NCBI GenBank assembly: GCA_019218315.1
Contig: JAHUUI010000002.1
Location: forward strand, 124,001 to 188,000
DNA: 64,000 nucleotides
DNA from: Cardiobacteriaceae bacterium TAE3-ERU3
GTDB taxonomy: Bacteria > Pseudomonadota > Gammaproteobacteria > Cardiobacteriales > Cardiobacteriaceae
Direction of reading: 5' to 3'
Under the pieces are notes generated by a model that saw only the letters and a list, made by a program, of their open reading frames with translations, had not been told where the DNA came from and did no database searches. The translations under genes were made by a program, and so were the position numbers. This document shows, in pieces, positions 55,099-63,870 of the stretch; within the stretch, counting starts at the first letter, position 1, and the number at the start of each line of letters is the position of its first letter.

Positions 55099-56248
55099 CG
55101 ACCAACCAAACCAGTAAACCACAGCCCGCCAATGCCGCACCGACATAGCCGATCGACGGAAAACCGAATCCGGCATCAATCGCCAGACCGGCAAGAAAAG
55201 GACCAAGCGCATTAGCCATATTGAATGCACTGTGATTGAGTGCCGCGGCCATGGTTTGTGCTTCACCAGCAACATCCATCAGGCGCACTTGCAGCGCTGT
55301 ACCAAAACCGCCGCCAATGCCAATCATCAGCACCCACAACGCAACCAGCCACGCATTGGCACTGATCAGAGGAAAACTCGCCAGCCAGCAGATGCTCCAA
55401 ATCAGCACACCGGTCACACTTTTCGGTACGCTTTTGTCGGCAAAATAGCCAAGAATCAGATTGCCCAGCGTCATACCAATACCCATACAGCAGAACACCA
55501 GCGGCAAGTATTCTGCGTCCAGCCCGCTAACCGTTTCGAGCAGCGACGCAAGATAGGTATATACCGCGAACATACCGCCAAAGCCAATCGCCCCGCAGGC
55601 AAGCGTCAGCCAAATATGGATATTTTTTAGCGCACCGAGTTCATGCCGTGCCTCGCTACGCGCTTGGCGGTACGTTGACGGCACACTGGTCAACAAGCCA
55701 ATCATCGCCAAAAATGCAACCAACGCCGCCACGCCAAGGCATACCCGCCAATTCAATGCCTGCCCCAGCCAATTAGTCAGTGGCGCACCAATCACCGTGG
55801 CAATCGTCAAACCCATCATCACTCGCGCCACAGCCTTGCCACGGTTTGCCTTGCCCATCAGCCCGCCAGCAAACAACGCACCGATACCGAGAAATGCGCC
55901 ATGCGGCAAACCGGACAGAAAACGCAGTACCAACAAACTTTGATAACTACCGGCAAACAGACAGCCAACATGGGTGAGGACAAAAACGCACAGCATCACA
56001 ACCAGCGCCCTGCGCCGCGCCCAGTTAGACGCACACAACGCCAACACCGGTGCACCGAACACCACACCAAGCGCATAGGCACTGATCAAATGTCCGGCTG
56101 TCGGCTCGTCGATATTGAAATCATTGGCAATTTGCGGCAAAAGCGTCATCGTCGCAAACTCGGTCACGCCGATGGCAAATGCACCGAGCGCCAAAAATAA
56201 AATCACCCATGATGGGTGACGAATCGTAGCGGGTGAAGCAGCGTTCAA
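55052..56248 (-). CDS. MFS transporter, DHA1 family (AraJ/NepI-like)
   Basis: A transporter of about 398 residues with twelve hydrophobic segments. Seen: FAIGVTEFATMTLLPQIANDF in TM1, GVVFGAPVLAL, the DHA1 motif FLSGLPHGAFLGIGALFAGGL and VIGAPLTNWLGQALNWR (motif C antiporter signature). No ATG is available near the N-terminus. TTG 56248 has GGAG six bases upstream and is taken; TTG 56278 is the outer limit. It likely exports sugars or drugs. Convergent with the DUF2269 gene. Confidence 0.88.
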   Translation of the reverse strand: MNAASPATIRHPSWVILFLALGAFAIGVTEFATMTLLPQIANDFNIDEPTAGHLISAYALGVVFGAPVLALCASNWARRRALVVMLCVFVLTHVGCLFAGSYQSLLVLRFLSGLPHGAFLGIGALFAGGLMGKANRGKAVARVMMGLTIATVIGAPLTNWLGQALNWRVCLGVAALVAFLAMIGLLTSVPSTYRQARSEARHELGALKNIHIWLTLACGAIGFGGMFAVYTYLASLLETVSGLDAEYLPLVFCCMGIGMTLGNLILGYFADKSVPKSVTGVLIWSICWLASFPLISANAWLVALWVLMIGIGGGFGTALQVRLMDVAGEAQTMAAALNHSAFNMANALGPFLAGLAIDAGFGFPSIGYVGAALAGCGLLVWLVAMALSPSENRPQSSQ

Positions 56249-56321
56249 TCTGTTCTCCGAATTCTGCAAAGCAGGCAATTCTACCGCGCGAATGTTACCA
56301 ATAAAAGTCTTGCACAGAAAT

Positions 56322-56407
56322 TATGGATAGCTGTGTGGATAACATTTGGATAACTTTCTGACGCTATGATTGAGCTTAAATTTTCACCACTGCTCAAAAT
56401 TTGAGCA
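56322..56407. repeat. DnaA-box-containing repeat, copy 1
   Basis: Three spaced 9-mers TATGGATAG (56322), TGTGGATAA (56334, exact complement of the DnaA box TTATCCACA) and TTTGGATAA (56345), followed by the palindrome TGCTCAAAATTTGAGCA (56391-56407). The whole block recurs 169 bases downstream. Nothing coding overlaps it. Confidence 0.75.
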
Positions 56408-56490
56408 GCTATCAAATTTCCTTTTACAAAGGCTTAAAAATCATTTTTTGCGGTAAAAAACTGCCGACAAACTGCACTTTCCACTACAGC
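56408..56490. other. AT-rich spacer between the two DnaA-box repeats
   Basis: 83 bases with runs such as CAAATTTCCTTTTAC and AAAAATCATTTTTTGCGGTAAAAAA. It could serve as an easily melted stretch if the repeats bind DnaA. No ORF. Confidence 0.4.
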
Positions 56491-56576
56491 TATGGATAGT
56501 TGTGTGGATAACCTTTGGATAACTGCCTGAAGCCATGATTACACTAATTTTTTCATTACTGCTCAAAAGTTGAGCA
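56491..56576. repeat. DnaA-box-containing repeat, copy 2
   Basis: TATGGATAG (56491), TGTGGATAA (56503), TTTGGATAA (56514) at the same spacings as copy 1, then the palindrome TGCTCAAAAGTTGAGCA (56560-56576). The parts between the 9-mers and palindrome have diverged more than the motifs, as expected if the motifs are under selection. Confidence 0.75.
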
Positions 56577-56790
56577 ATAAAATATCGCAAAAGCTTAGTT
56601 CCCACGGGAGTGCTCTGATGTAGTTTATATTTTCATAATAAACAGTTGTGCATCCATTTCTAGGGTCGCCAACATACAAGTTAATTCCAAAAAAACAGCC
56701 ACAGGGTAACCAAAAAGAATAATCGCTTATTTTTATGTGCGTGACTGTTTTTTCTGGGGCTCTCTATAACAGAGCGGACAAACACTCTGT
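56577..56790. other. Intergenic region after pmbA
   Basis: 214 bases, no gene. A short ACAGAG / CTCTGT hairpin (about 56770-56792) lies at the pmbA end without a T run. I see nothing else. Confidence 0.4.
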
Positions 56791-58140
56791 CTACTGCGCA
56801 ACAGTCATACTGTCGAGCAAGATACTCGGTGCGTGGATTCTGCCGTTATGGTCAATGTCGTCGCCGATGGCGCGGACGTTACCCAACATATCACGCAGGT
56901 TGGCTGCTATGGTGATGCCTTCAACTGCATGGGCAATTTTACCGTTTTCAATCCACAACCCACTTGCGCCACGCGAGTAATCTCCGGTGAGCTGGTTGAC
57001 ACCCTGCCCCATCAGGCTGGTAATAAGCACACCACGCTCAATGCCAGCAATCAGTTCGGGGAAACTGCGGACGTTGTCACCCTCGGCAAGCAAACGTACG
57101 TTACGCGCTCCGCCGCCATTCCCGGTTGGTGGCAAATTAAGACGGCGTGCGCTGTACAGCGAGAGCAGGTAGCGTGCGATACGCCCGTCTTCAATGATGG
57201 CACTGTTCGCTGCGGGTAAGCCGTCGCTATCACACGGACTACTGCTCATCGCTCGCGGCAAATACGGCTGTTCGTCAATGCTTAACCATTCGGGCAAAAC
57301 TTGTTCACCAAGCGCTTGATGCAGATAACTCAAGCCGCGATATTGCGCACGGCCGCCAAGTGCGCCGAGCAAATGCCCAATCAGCGAGGCTGCTACGTCA
57401 TGACGGAACAAAACAGGATAACTGCCGCTGCTAATACTTTGCGGATCAAGCGCAGCGATAGCGCGTTCAGCAGCGCGTTTGCCAATACTACTTGCATCTT
57501 CAAGGTCAGTGGCATGGCGTGCGCTGGCGTGTGCGTAATCGCTTTGCTGGCCGTTGTCGTTACCGGCAATGACGCTGACCGATACACCACAACGGCTGCC
57601 GCGATGATCAAGGCTGAAACCATTACTGGTCAGGTAAACGGTTTGCGCAATACTGTGCCCCGCCGATGCGCCGTTGCTGTTGACGATGCGCGCGTCTTCC
57701 CGCGCAGCGGCTTCGCAAGTGGCTGCGTGTTCGCACAAGATGTCGCTGTGCCACTGCTCAAGCTGCGGGTCGTAGCGCTCAAGGGCGGCGAGTTCGTCAT
57801 CACTGATAGTGGCGTATTGTTCACATTCGGGCAGGCGCAGGTCGGGATCAGCTTCTGTGTAGTGTGCAATGTCGAGTGCGGCACTGACCGCCGCGGCAAT
57901 CGCTTGCGGACTGCGGTCGCTGATGTGTATCGAGCCTTCGCTACCGTTACGCATCACACTCAGCGAGAGATTGAGGTCGCGTTCGCGAGTCAGGGTTTCA
58001 AGTTTACCGTCGCGCCAATCGACTTCAAGGCCGCTGCTTTCGCTGATGACGACTTTAGCTTCATCTGCACCACCTGAGCGTGCTTGCTCAAGGGCGTAAG
58101 CGGCGCTGTCGTAGAGTGCTTGGGTGTCGGTGAGTTTCAT
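56791..58140 (-). CDS. pmbA: Metalloprotease accessory subunit PmbA (TldE)
   Basis: Partner of TldD in the heterodimeric TldD/TldE protease, which degrades unfolded peptides and matures some peptide antibiotics. It has 449 residues, the same as E. coli PmbA (450). Seen: VDWRDGKLETLTRERDLNLSLSVM, GSYPVLFRHDVAASLIGHLLGALGG and the C-terminal GVNQLTGDYSRGASGLWIENGKIAHAVEGITIAANL. There is no HExxxH, as expected for the inactive subunit. The start overlaps the tldD stop (ATGA). Confidence 0.96.
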   Translation of the reverse strand: MKLTDTQALYDSAAYALEQARSGGADEAKVVISESSGLEVDWRDGKLETLTRERDLNLSLSVMRNGSEGSIHISDRSPQAIAAAVSAALDIAHYTEADPDLRLPECEQYATISDDELAALERYDPQLEQWHSDILCEHAATCEAAAREDARIVNSNGASAGHSIAQTVYLTSNGFSLDHRGSRCGVSVSVIAGNDNGQQSDYAHASARHATDLEDASSIGKRAAERAIAALDPQSISSGSYPVLFRHDVAASLIGHLLGALGGRAQYRGLSYLHQALGEQVLPEWLSIDEQPYLPRAMSSSPCDSDGLPAANSAIIEDGRIARYLLSLYSARRLNLPPTGNGGGARNVRLLAEGDNVRSFPELIAGIERGVLITSLMGQGVNQLTGDYSRGASGLWIENGKIAHAVEGITIAANLRDMLGNVRAIGDDIDHNGRIHAPSILLDSMTVAQ

Positions 58141-59561
58141 AGTGCAGTACCTCCGACGGTGAGTTCTTCAATTTTGACGCTGGGCTGGCCGACGCCGACC
58201 GGTACGCTTTGCCCCTGTTTGCCACACACGCCGACGCCACTGTCAAACTCAAGGTCGTTGCCGACCATCGAAATTGCCTGCATCGCAGCGAGTCCGTTGC
58301 CAATCAGGGTTGCGCCTTTGATTGGCACAGTTACTTTGCCGTTTTCGATGAGATACGCTTGTGTCGCGGCAAAGACGAATTGTCCATTGGTGATGTCAAC
58401 CTGTCCGCCGCCAAATTGTTCGGCGTAGATGCCGCGTTTGACGCTGGCAATCATTTCCTCTCGGCTGTGCTGACCTGCTGCAAGGTAAGTATTGGTCATG
58501 CGCGGCATCGGCAGATAAGCATAATTTTCACGGCGACCATTGCCGGTTGGCGCAGTACGCATCAAGCGTGCGTTGAGGCGGTCTTGCATATAGCCACGCA
58601 GGATGCCGTTCTCAATCAGCACATTGTGACCACTCGGTGTTCCTTCGTCGTCAACCGACAGCGAACCGCGCCGCCCTTGCAAGGTGCCGTCGTCGATGAC
58701 GGTACACAGTGGTGAGCAGACTTGTTCGCCGATTTTACCGCTGAATACGGATGTGCCTTTGCGGTTGAAATCGCCCTCTAGCCCGTGCCCGACTGCTTCA
58801 TGCAGCAGGATGCCCGGCCAACCGTTGCCGAGTACGACCGGCATTTGCCCTGCCGGTGCGGCAATCGCTTCGTGGTTGATTTGTGCCTGGCGCACCGCGT
58901 CTTCAACGTAGGCACGAATTGCTGCTTCATCAAATAATGCGCCGTAGCTATTGCGCCCACCGCCGCCACTGTAACCACTTTCGCGCTGACCGTTGCGCTC
59001 AATAACCACGCTGACGTTAAAGCGTACCAGTGGACGGATGTCGGTCGCAAAATGCCCATCAAGGCGCATAACCAGCATTTCTTCAAAACTACCCGAAAGA
59101 GAAGTGCTAACGTCAACCACGCCAGCATCAAGACTGCGTGCGTACTGATCTGCATATTGCAGCAGGTGCACTTTTTCATCCGCTGCCAATCCAGCAAGTG
59201 GGTCAACATCTGCATAACGGGCGTTGACGGCAAGTGGCTGTGGCGTGACTGAAACACCGCTATCCTGACCGTGGCGGGCAATCGCTCGCGCTGCACGACA
59301 AGCATCGTCGAGCAAGGCACTGCCCAAGCCGTCAGCGTAGGCAAAGCCGGTTTGTTCACCACAAATAGCGCGCACGCCCAATCCTGACGAGGCACTATAA
59401 TCGGCGTGCTTAACCTTCCCCTCGCTCAGCGCCCACGATTCGCTACGCTCGCGTTGGATGAAAATATCGCCATCATCAATACCGCGAAAATGCAGCGCAC
59501 GCAGTCCAGCCACAACATCATCTAACGACAATGCCGTGTCTTCAAGCCATGTTTTGCTCAT
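58137..59561 (-). CDS. tldD: Metalloprotease TldD
   Basis: Catalytic subunit of TldD/TldE. It has 474 residues. The zinc-binding HEAVGHGLEGD is in the middle, the GYSGGGGR loop precedes it, and QFGGGQVDITNGQFVFAATQAYLIENGKV with a conserved Cys in GVGVCGKQGQ lies near the end. AAAGGAC lies eight bases before the ATG. tldD and pmbA are directly coupled here, unlike in E. coli where they are unlinked. No small peptide substrate gene was found beside them. Confidence 0.97.
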   Translation of the reverse strand: MSKTWLEDTALSLDDVVAGLRALHFRGIDDGDIFIQRERSESWALSEGKVKHADYSASSGLGVRAICGEQTGFAYADGLGSALLDDACRAARAIARHGQDSGVSVTPQPLAVNARYADVDPLAGLAADEKVHLLQYADQYARSLDAGVVDVSTSLSGSFEEMLVMRLDGHFATDIRPLVRFNVSVVIERNGQRESGYSGGGGRNSYGALFDEAAIRAYVEDAVRQAQINHEAIAAPAGQMPVVLGNGWPGILLHEAVGHGLEGDFNRKGTSVFSGKIGEQVCSPLCTVIDDGTLQGRRGSLSVDDEGTPSGHNVLIENGILRGYMQDRLNARLMRTAPTGNGRRENYAYLPMPRMTNTYLAAGQHSREEMIASVKRGIYAEQFGGGQVDITNGQFVFAATQAYLIENGKVTVPIKGATLIGNGLAAMQAISMVGNDLEFDSGVGVCGKQGQSVPVGVGQPSVKIEELTVGGTAL

Positions 59562-60032
59562 TCAGTACGTCCTTTGGTGTATTGCCTATATTATTTTTTT
59601 AAGATGACTTCTACTAAAACCATTTACAACTTACGTTAGGTAATCAGAAAGCCCGTTGTAAAGCAAAATTCATACCGATTAATTTAAAGTTTAAAGCAAC
59701 AATAAGATAAGAATATAAGGTATTCCTATGATCATTATGGATTGTATGAGACTTAGGCCGTAGCATAGGGAGAAAAACCTAAATGACAAAAATAGGCATT
59801 TGCAAAATCAGCAAGTAATAGACAGCTTAATAGAGCTGTCTAATATGGAAATTATCACTTATTCAATATATATTCCACGGCTTATTTACACGGCAACCGA
59901 GCAATTTTAAATTTCACACAAGAAAGCGTATTCACGTTGAAAATAATTATAATTTCAGTGATATAAGTAAGGTTAAATAACGATCCCAGCTTACGAAAGT
60001 TAGATAACACACACCAGCATCTGACGTTTTCC
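59562..60032. other. Intergenic region between tldD and the GTPase gene
   Basis: 471 bases, AT-rich, no credible ORF on either strand. It contains a perfect inverted repeat TAGACAGCT / AGCTGTCTA (59819-59827 / 59834-59842) with a 6-base loop and no T run. The left end should hold the tldD promoter. A small RNA or a Rho-dependent 3' end is possible but not shown. Confidence 0.5.
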
Positions 60033-61364
60033 TCAGCTTTTTTTACGGAAATAATCCTTAACCGAGGATTTGGCTTCTTCCATCAGTTCTTCTTTATCAA
60101 GATCAGCCATGATGTTTTTAATTACCTGCTTAGCACCAGCATCACCCCACGATGCACCTTGTGCAAAGTAACGCTCTGCGGCTTTACCAACCACATAACT
60201 ACCGTAAAATGCGATACCAGCTTGAGCGCCTGCGGTGAGGATGGTTGATAATCCGCCGGTCAGTCCTTTGAGTACTGATGACAAGGCATGCACGCCGTAC
60301 ACCGTGCCCATCAATAAGCCCATTTGCACGCTGATGGTACGAATGAGTTCGCCCGCTTCGTGGCGGGTCATCGGGATGCCGTAGATTTTCGACAAATGCA
60401 CGACCATCGACGCATCGGCCGCTATGGCGAGCAAATCAACCAGTGGTATTGGGTTGACCGCAACACCCAGCGCCTTGCCAAGTGCGTACTGACGAATGAT
60501 ACGCTCTGCAACTGCCTGCTTGGCGGCAATGATTTCACGCCCAACTTTTGCTGATAGATTATCAGCAAAGACGCTGGCATTAAGCGCGGCATAACTTTTG
60601 CCGTCAGCTTCGAGCAATTTCCACAGCGCCGCACGCACCACATCAACATCCGGTTCGGGACGCACGCGTACTTCCTTGAGGCTGCCGTCTTCCTGCTCGA
60701 CGAGTTCAAGTACCGCGTCGGGTTCGGCACTCGCAGGGAGAACGAGATTAGCAGGAATCAATCCGTCAACGCGGCGACGCAAATGCTCAAGCAGGCGTTC
60801 GGTTTCGGCTTCGCCAATGCGATCGGCCTTGTTGAGCACCAGAAGCATCGGTTGCGACGGGGTGTTGAGTTCAAACAATGCCTGATATTCAATATTGGTC
60901 ATATCACCATCAACGACAAAGACAATCACATCTGCCTGCTGCGCGACATGACGGGCGATTTCGGCGCGTTCAACGCCATCCACTTCGTCAATACCGGGCG
61001 TGTCAAGCAGATAAACGCCGCCACTGTCGTATTCCTGCCATAAAGTTTGCGCACTGTGCTTGGTTTCGCCGTGCAAGACGCTAGTAGCAAATACTTCGCG
61101 CCCAGCCAGTGCATTGAGCAGCGCCGATTTACCGACGCTAACCCGCCCGAAGGCGGCAACGTAAACGTGCCCCTGCTCGATTTTGTCGAGCAGGCGCTGC
61201 AACTGGCGATAATCTTCGTTCAGTCGTGCTTTGGCTTCGTTCGGCAGACGCTTATCGTTGAGCAGCGCGGTAAGCGAATCACGCGCCTGATCAAGGTGCG
61301 TCGTTGCCTTGTTTTCCTGCGATGGCGATGCGGACGAGTTTTTTCGCCCTTTGTTCCAGATCAT
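60033..61364 (-). CDS. GTPase with C-terminal DUF697-like domain (downstream member of pair)
   Basis: An Era/dynamin-like GTPase of about 443 residues. G1 is FGRVSVGKSALLNAL, G3 is LLDTPGIDEVDG, G4 is LVLNKADR. The C-terminal half has hydrophobic helices (VNPIPLVDLLAIAADASMVVHL and the Gly/Ala-rich stretch near 350-400) typical of DUF697 membrane-associated GTPases. ATG 61364 is taken, with AGGAG ten bases upstream; the frame continues to TTG 61382. It overlaps the upstream GTPase gene by 74 bases. Function unknown; envelope or membrane remodelling is plausible. Confidence 0.88.
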   Translation of the reverse strand: MIWNKGRKNSSASPSQENKATTHLDQARDSLTALLNDKRLPNEAKARLNEDYRQLQRLLDKIEQGHVYVAAFGRVSVGKSALLNALAGREVFATSVLHGETKHSAQTLWQEYDSGGVYLLDTPGIDEVDGVERAEIARHVAQQADVIVFVVDGDMTNIEYQALFELNTPSQPMLLVLNKADRIGEAETERLLEHLRRRVDGLIPANLVLPASAEPDAVLELVEQEDGSLKEVRVRPEPDVDVVRAALWKLLEADGKSYAALNASVFADNLSAKVGREIIAAKQAVAERIIRQYALGKALGVAVNPIPLVDLLAIAADASMVVHLSKIYGIPMTRHEAGELIRTISVQMGLLMGTVYGVHALSSVLKGLTGGLSTILTAGAQAGIAFYGSYVVGKAAERYFAQGASWGDAGAKQVIKNIMADLDKEELMEEAKSSVKDYFRKKS

Positions 61365-62805
61365 GGTGTAGCTGCTCCTCAAAATGCTGCATGATGGCGC
61401 CGGTACTGAATTGTTCGCTGTTCGATTCCAGCGTGGTCAGCGCGGCGCGGCCGAGACTTTCAAATATCAGGCCGTAGGCAACGGCGTGCGATGCGCCGCC
61501 AAGTACGGTGCCGAGCCCGGGGAAGGCTTTACAGACGTTGCCCGCTAGCGCGAGTATGACGGTGAGTTGTGATTTGACTTTGCCGCTCGCCGATTCGACC
61601 AGCATTTGCAAGTCGACGTCCTTAACCGGTACGTCATAGAGTTTGGTCAGGGATTTCATCATGTCGACGCCGAGGTAGCCCTGAATCAGGATGTCAGTAC
61701 CGGGACCGACCGCAGCCACACCGCCGAGCATCGCCTTGCGCGCATAAGCCTTGACCATCGCTTCACCGCGTTCGCGACGATACACGCTAACCCGCTTGCC
61801 AAGTGATTCGTCGGCGAGGTGCAATAACGCCCCGCGCTGGCGTTCGGCGAGTTCTGCACGGCGGCTGCCGAGGCGGTCAAACGCTTCGAGCAAGGCGTGA
61901 ATGTCGCCGCCGACCATACGCGGCTCAATGCTGCTCGTGCCATCTTTGCGGCGGATGGTGACATGCTGTTCGTGCGCGCTATCGGTGGTGACGAAGGTCA
62001 CCCCCTCGGGCAGACGCTCTTTGATACGGCTGGTCAGTTTATCGATTTCGTGCGGCTCGTAGCGGCCGGTTTTGTTCAGTGCGACAATCAAGGGTTTGCC
62101 AAATTCGTCGAGCCGGGCAATCGCTTGATTGTCCGAGGCGGTGACGTCCTGATCGAGAACATAAACAACGAGATGGACGCGACGCGTGGCGTTTAAGACG
62201 TCTTCCTCAAGGCTTGGCAGTACTTCCGCTTGATTGGTGCCGGGCATGTCGTAGAGGGTTAACCCGAGACCGTCGCCAGCGTCATAGTGGTAACGCTCGA
62301 TACGCGTGGTAGAACCACCAATAATCGAGGTATCGATACGCGCGTCAGGCAGGATGGTCTGAATCAACGAGCTTTTGCCGGTGCTGATTTTGCCGAAGAG
62401 TGCCACTTCAAGCGTTGCGGGTGGGTCGTCACTGGCGGCTTGTGTAAGATCGGCTTGTACTGCAGAAACATCAACGCCCTGCGCCTGCGCTTTGTCGAGC
62501 TTTGCTTGTACATCTTCAATGCGTAGCGGTTCGCGCTTGGCTTTTTTCTCAAGCGGCTTACGCCTGCCGACCGTCCAGATGCGGTATACCAACCCAACAC
62601 CGAGCGCTGCAATCACTATGACGCCGATACCATATACAGCAAGGAAGCCACTCGGTGTATTTTGCAGACGATCCCAAACGCGGAACGCAACGTCGGTAAA
62701 CTGGAAAATCAGCAATAAGACGGCAAGAACTATCAGTACCGTGAGCAGAATAAAGACTTTACGCAACAGCCCTACCGCGTCTGTTGCCGATTTATTATCC
62801 GCCAT
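61291..62805 (-). CDS. Membrane-anchored GTPase with DUF697-like domain (upstream member of pair)
   Basis: A 504-residue protein with two N-terminal TM helices (about 18-40 and 55-77), then a G domain: G1 FGKISTGKSSLIQTI, G3 LYDMPGTNQ, G4 VALNKTGR. The C-terminal part is helical with AAVGPGTDILIQGYLGVDMMKSL and a Gly-rich membrane stretch. Start 62805 is chosen for AGGAG seven bases upstream. It overlaps both neighbours (11 bases with the thioesterase gene, 74 with the second GTPase). A probable hetero-pair with the next GTPase. Confidence 0.88.
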   Translation of the reverse strand: MADNKSATDAVGLLRKVFILLTVLIVLAVLLLIFQFTDVAFRVWDRLQNTPSGFLAVYGIGVIVIAALGVGLVYRIWTVGRRKPLEKKAKREPLRIEDVQAKLDKAQAQGVDVSAVQADLTQAASDDPPATLEVALFGKISTGKSSLIQTILPDARIDTSIIGGSTTRIERYHYDAGDGLGLTLYDMPGTNQAEVLPSLEEDVLNATRRVHLVVYVLDQDVTASDNQAIARLDEFGKPLIVALNKTGRYEPHEIDKLTSRIKERLPEGVTFVTTDSAHEQHVTIRRKDGTSSIEPRMVGGDIHALLEAFDRLGSRRAELAERQRGALLHLADESLGKRVSVYRRERGEAMVKAYARKAMLGGVAAVGPGTDILIQGYLGVDMMKSLTKLYDVPVKDVDLQMLVESASGKVKSQLTVILALAGNVCKAFPGLGTVLGGASHAVAYGLIFESLGRAALTTLESNSEQFSTGAIMQHFEEQLHHDLEQRAKKLVRIAIAGKQGNDAP

Positions 62806-63199
62806 GTTGCTGCTCCTTGAGTTTGGCCACTGTCGCGTCCGGTACCGCACAGACCTTGCGTTCCTGATAGTCAAAGCAGACCATCAAGGTACCGGCTGTA
62901 GCAACAGTTTTCTCGCCTTTGCTGACGCGGTAATGCAAGGTAAAGCGTGTGCCTTTCAGCGCTCCTACCCAGACGTTAAAGGTCAGTTCGTCACCAAGAA
63001 AGGCTTCGGCAAGGTAATCAACTTCGAGATGGCGCATAATCAATGCTGCGCCACCGCAGTCGAGTTCGCTAAAGCCGAGCGCACAAAGGAAGTCGCAGCG
63101 CGCCTGATGCAATAAGGTGATTAGGCGATCGTGGCCGAGGTGGCCACCGTAGTTGATGTCGCCGACTCGGACGGCAAGCGTGGTAGCAAAAGTATTCAT
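62795..63199 (-). CDS. Acyl-CoA thioesterase, 4HBT hotdog fold
   Basis: A 134-residue hotdog-fold protein. VRVGDINYGGHLGHDRLITLLHQARCDFL is the 4HBT active-site helix region (the usual RYxDxDxxGHV form is replaced by GDINYGGHLGHD), with LEVDYLAEAFLGDELTFNVWVG after it. It probably hydrolyses acyl-CoA. The start overlaps the tsaB stop (ATGA), so it is in the tsaB transcription unit. Confidence 0.87.
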   Translation of the reverse strand: MNTFATTLAVRVGDINYGGHLGHDRLITLLHQARCDFLCALGFSELDCGGAALIMRHLEVDYLAEAFLGDELTFNVWVGALKGTRFTLHYRVSKGEKTVATAGTLMVCFDYQERKVCAVPDATVAKLKEQQHGG

Positions 63200-63870
63200 G
63201 ATTGTACGACCTCATCGCGTAAGTAACGCAGGGTAACGCCATCCCAAGCTGGTTGCCAGGTTCCGTGGTCAAGCAGGTCAAATGCATCGACTGCTTCGGG
63301 CAAAGCGTCTGGCTGCAAGGGTTTGCCTAATTGCTGTATAAACGGATAAACGCAACCCGGCCCGGCGAGATAGTCCGCACTACTAAGCCAGTCAGCGGGG
63401 ATGTCTTCCGGCGCACAGAGGCAATCATCACCGAGTGCGCTAATTTTGCCGTCAATACAGTGGTAAAAACCAGCATAAACCTGATTCATTCGTGCGTCGA
63501 GCAAGGCGAGTACGCGGCCGTTGCCGTGCTGGCGGGCTGCACTGGCGGCAAGCAAGGCAAGGCTCGATATGCCAAGCAAGGGTATGTCCTGCGCACAGCC
63601 CATACCCATCGCCACAGCTGCGCCAACGCGCAAACCGGTGAAGGCACCAGGACCAGCACTGACGACAATTCCACTAATATCGTTCATGGTCAGGTCGGCA
63701 GCCTTGAGCAAAGTGTCAGTAAGCGGCAAAACCACTTGGGTATGCTTGCGCTCATCATGCTCAATCTGCTGCTCGCGCACGCCTTTATGGCGCAGAGCAA
63801 TCGAGCAAGATGGGGTCGCTGTGTCTATGGCGAGCAAAGTCGCATTTTCATCGGGCATCATGGCGTTCAT
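63196..63870 (-). CDS. tsaB: tRNA threonylcarbamoyladenosine synthesis protein TsaB
   Basis: Scaffold partner of TsaD and TsaE in t6A37 synthesis. It has 224 residues. Seen: LLAIDTATPSCSIAL, HDERKHTQVVLPLTDTLL, VVSAGPGAFTGLRVGAAVAMGMG, VLALLDARMNQVYAGFY. The start is unsettled among ATG 63870, 63861 and 63858; none has a clear ribosome binding site. All choices overlap or abut the end of the upstream helicase gene (stop at 63848). Confidence 0.95.
   Translation of the reverse strand: MNAMMPDENATLLAIDTATPSCSIALRHKGVREQQIEHDERKHTQVVLPLTDTLLKAADLTMNDISGIVVSAGPGAFTGLRVGAAVAMGMGCAQDIPLLGISSLALLAASAARQHGNGRVLALLDARMNQVYAGFYHCIDGKISALGDDCLCAPEDIPADWLSSADYLAGPGCVYPFIQQLGKPLQPDALPEAVDAFDLLDHGTWQPAWDGVTLRYLRDEVVQS

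Noticed and set aside
56322-56576. Calling the DnaA-box repeats the chromosome origin oriC
   Set aside because: Genes on both sides run on the minus strand for many kilobases with no orientation switch, and dnaA, dnaN, gidA or rpmH are absent. Kept as a DnaA-box cluster only.
57301-58077. 258-codon plus-strand frame opposite pmbA
   Set aside because: Antisense to a certain gene; no recognisable motif and no ribosome binding site.
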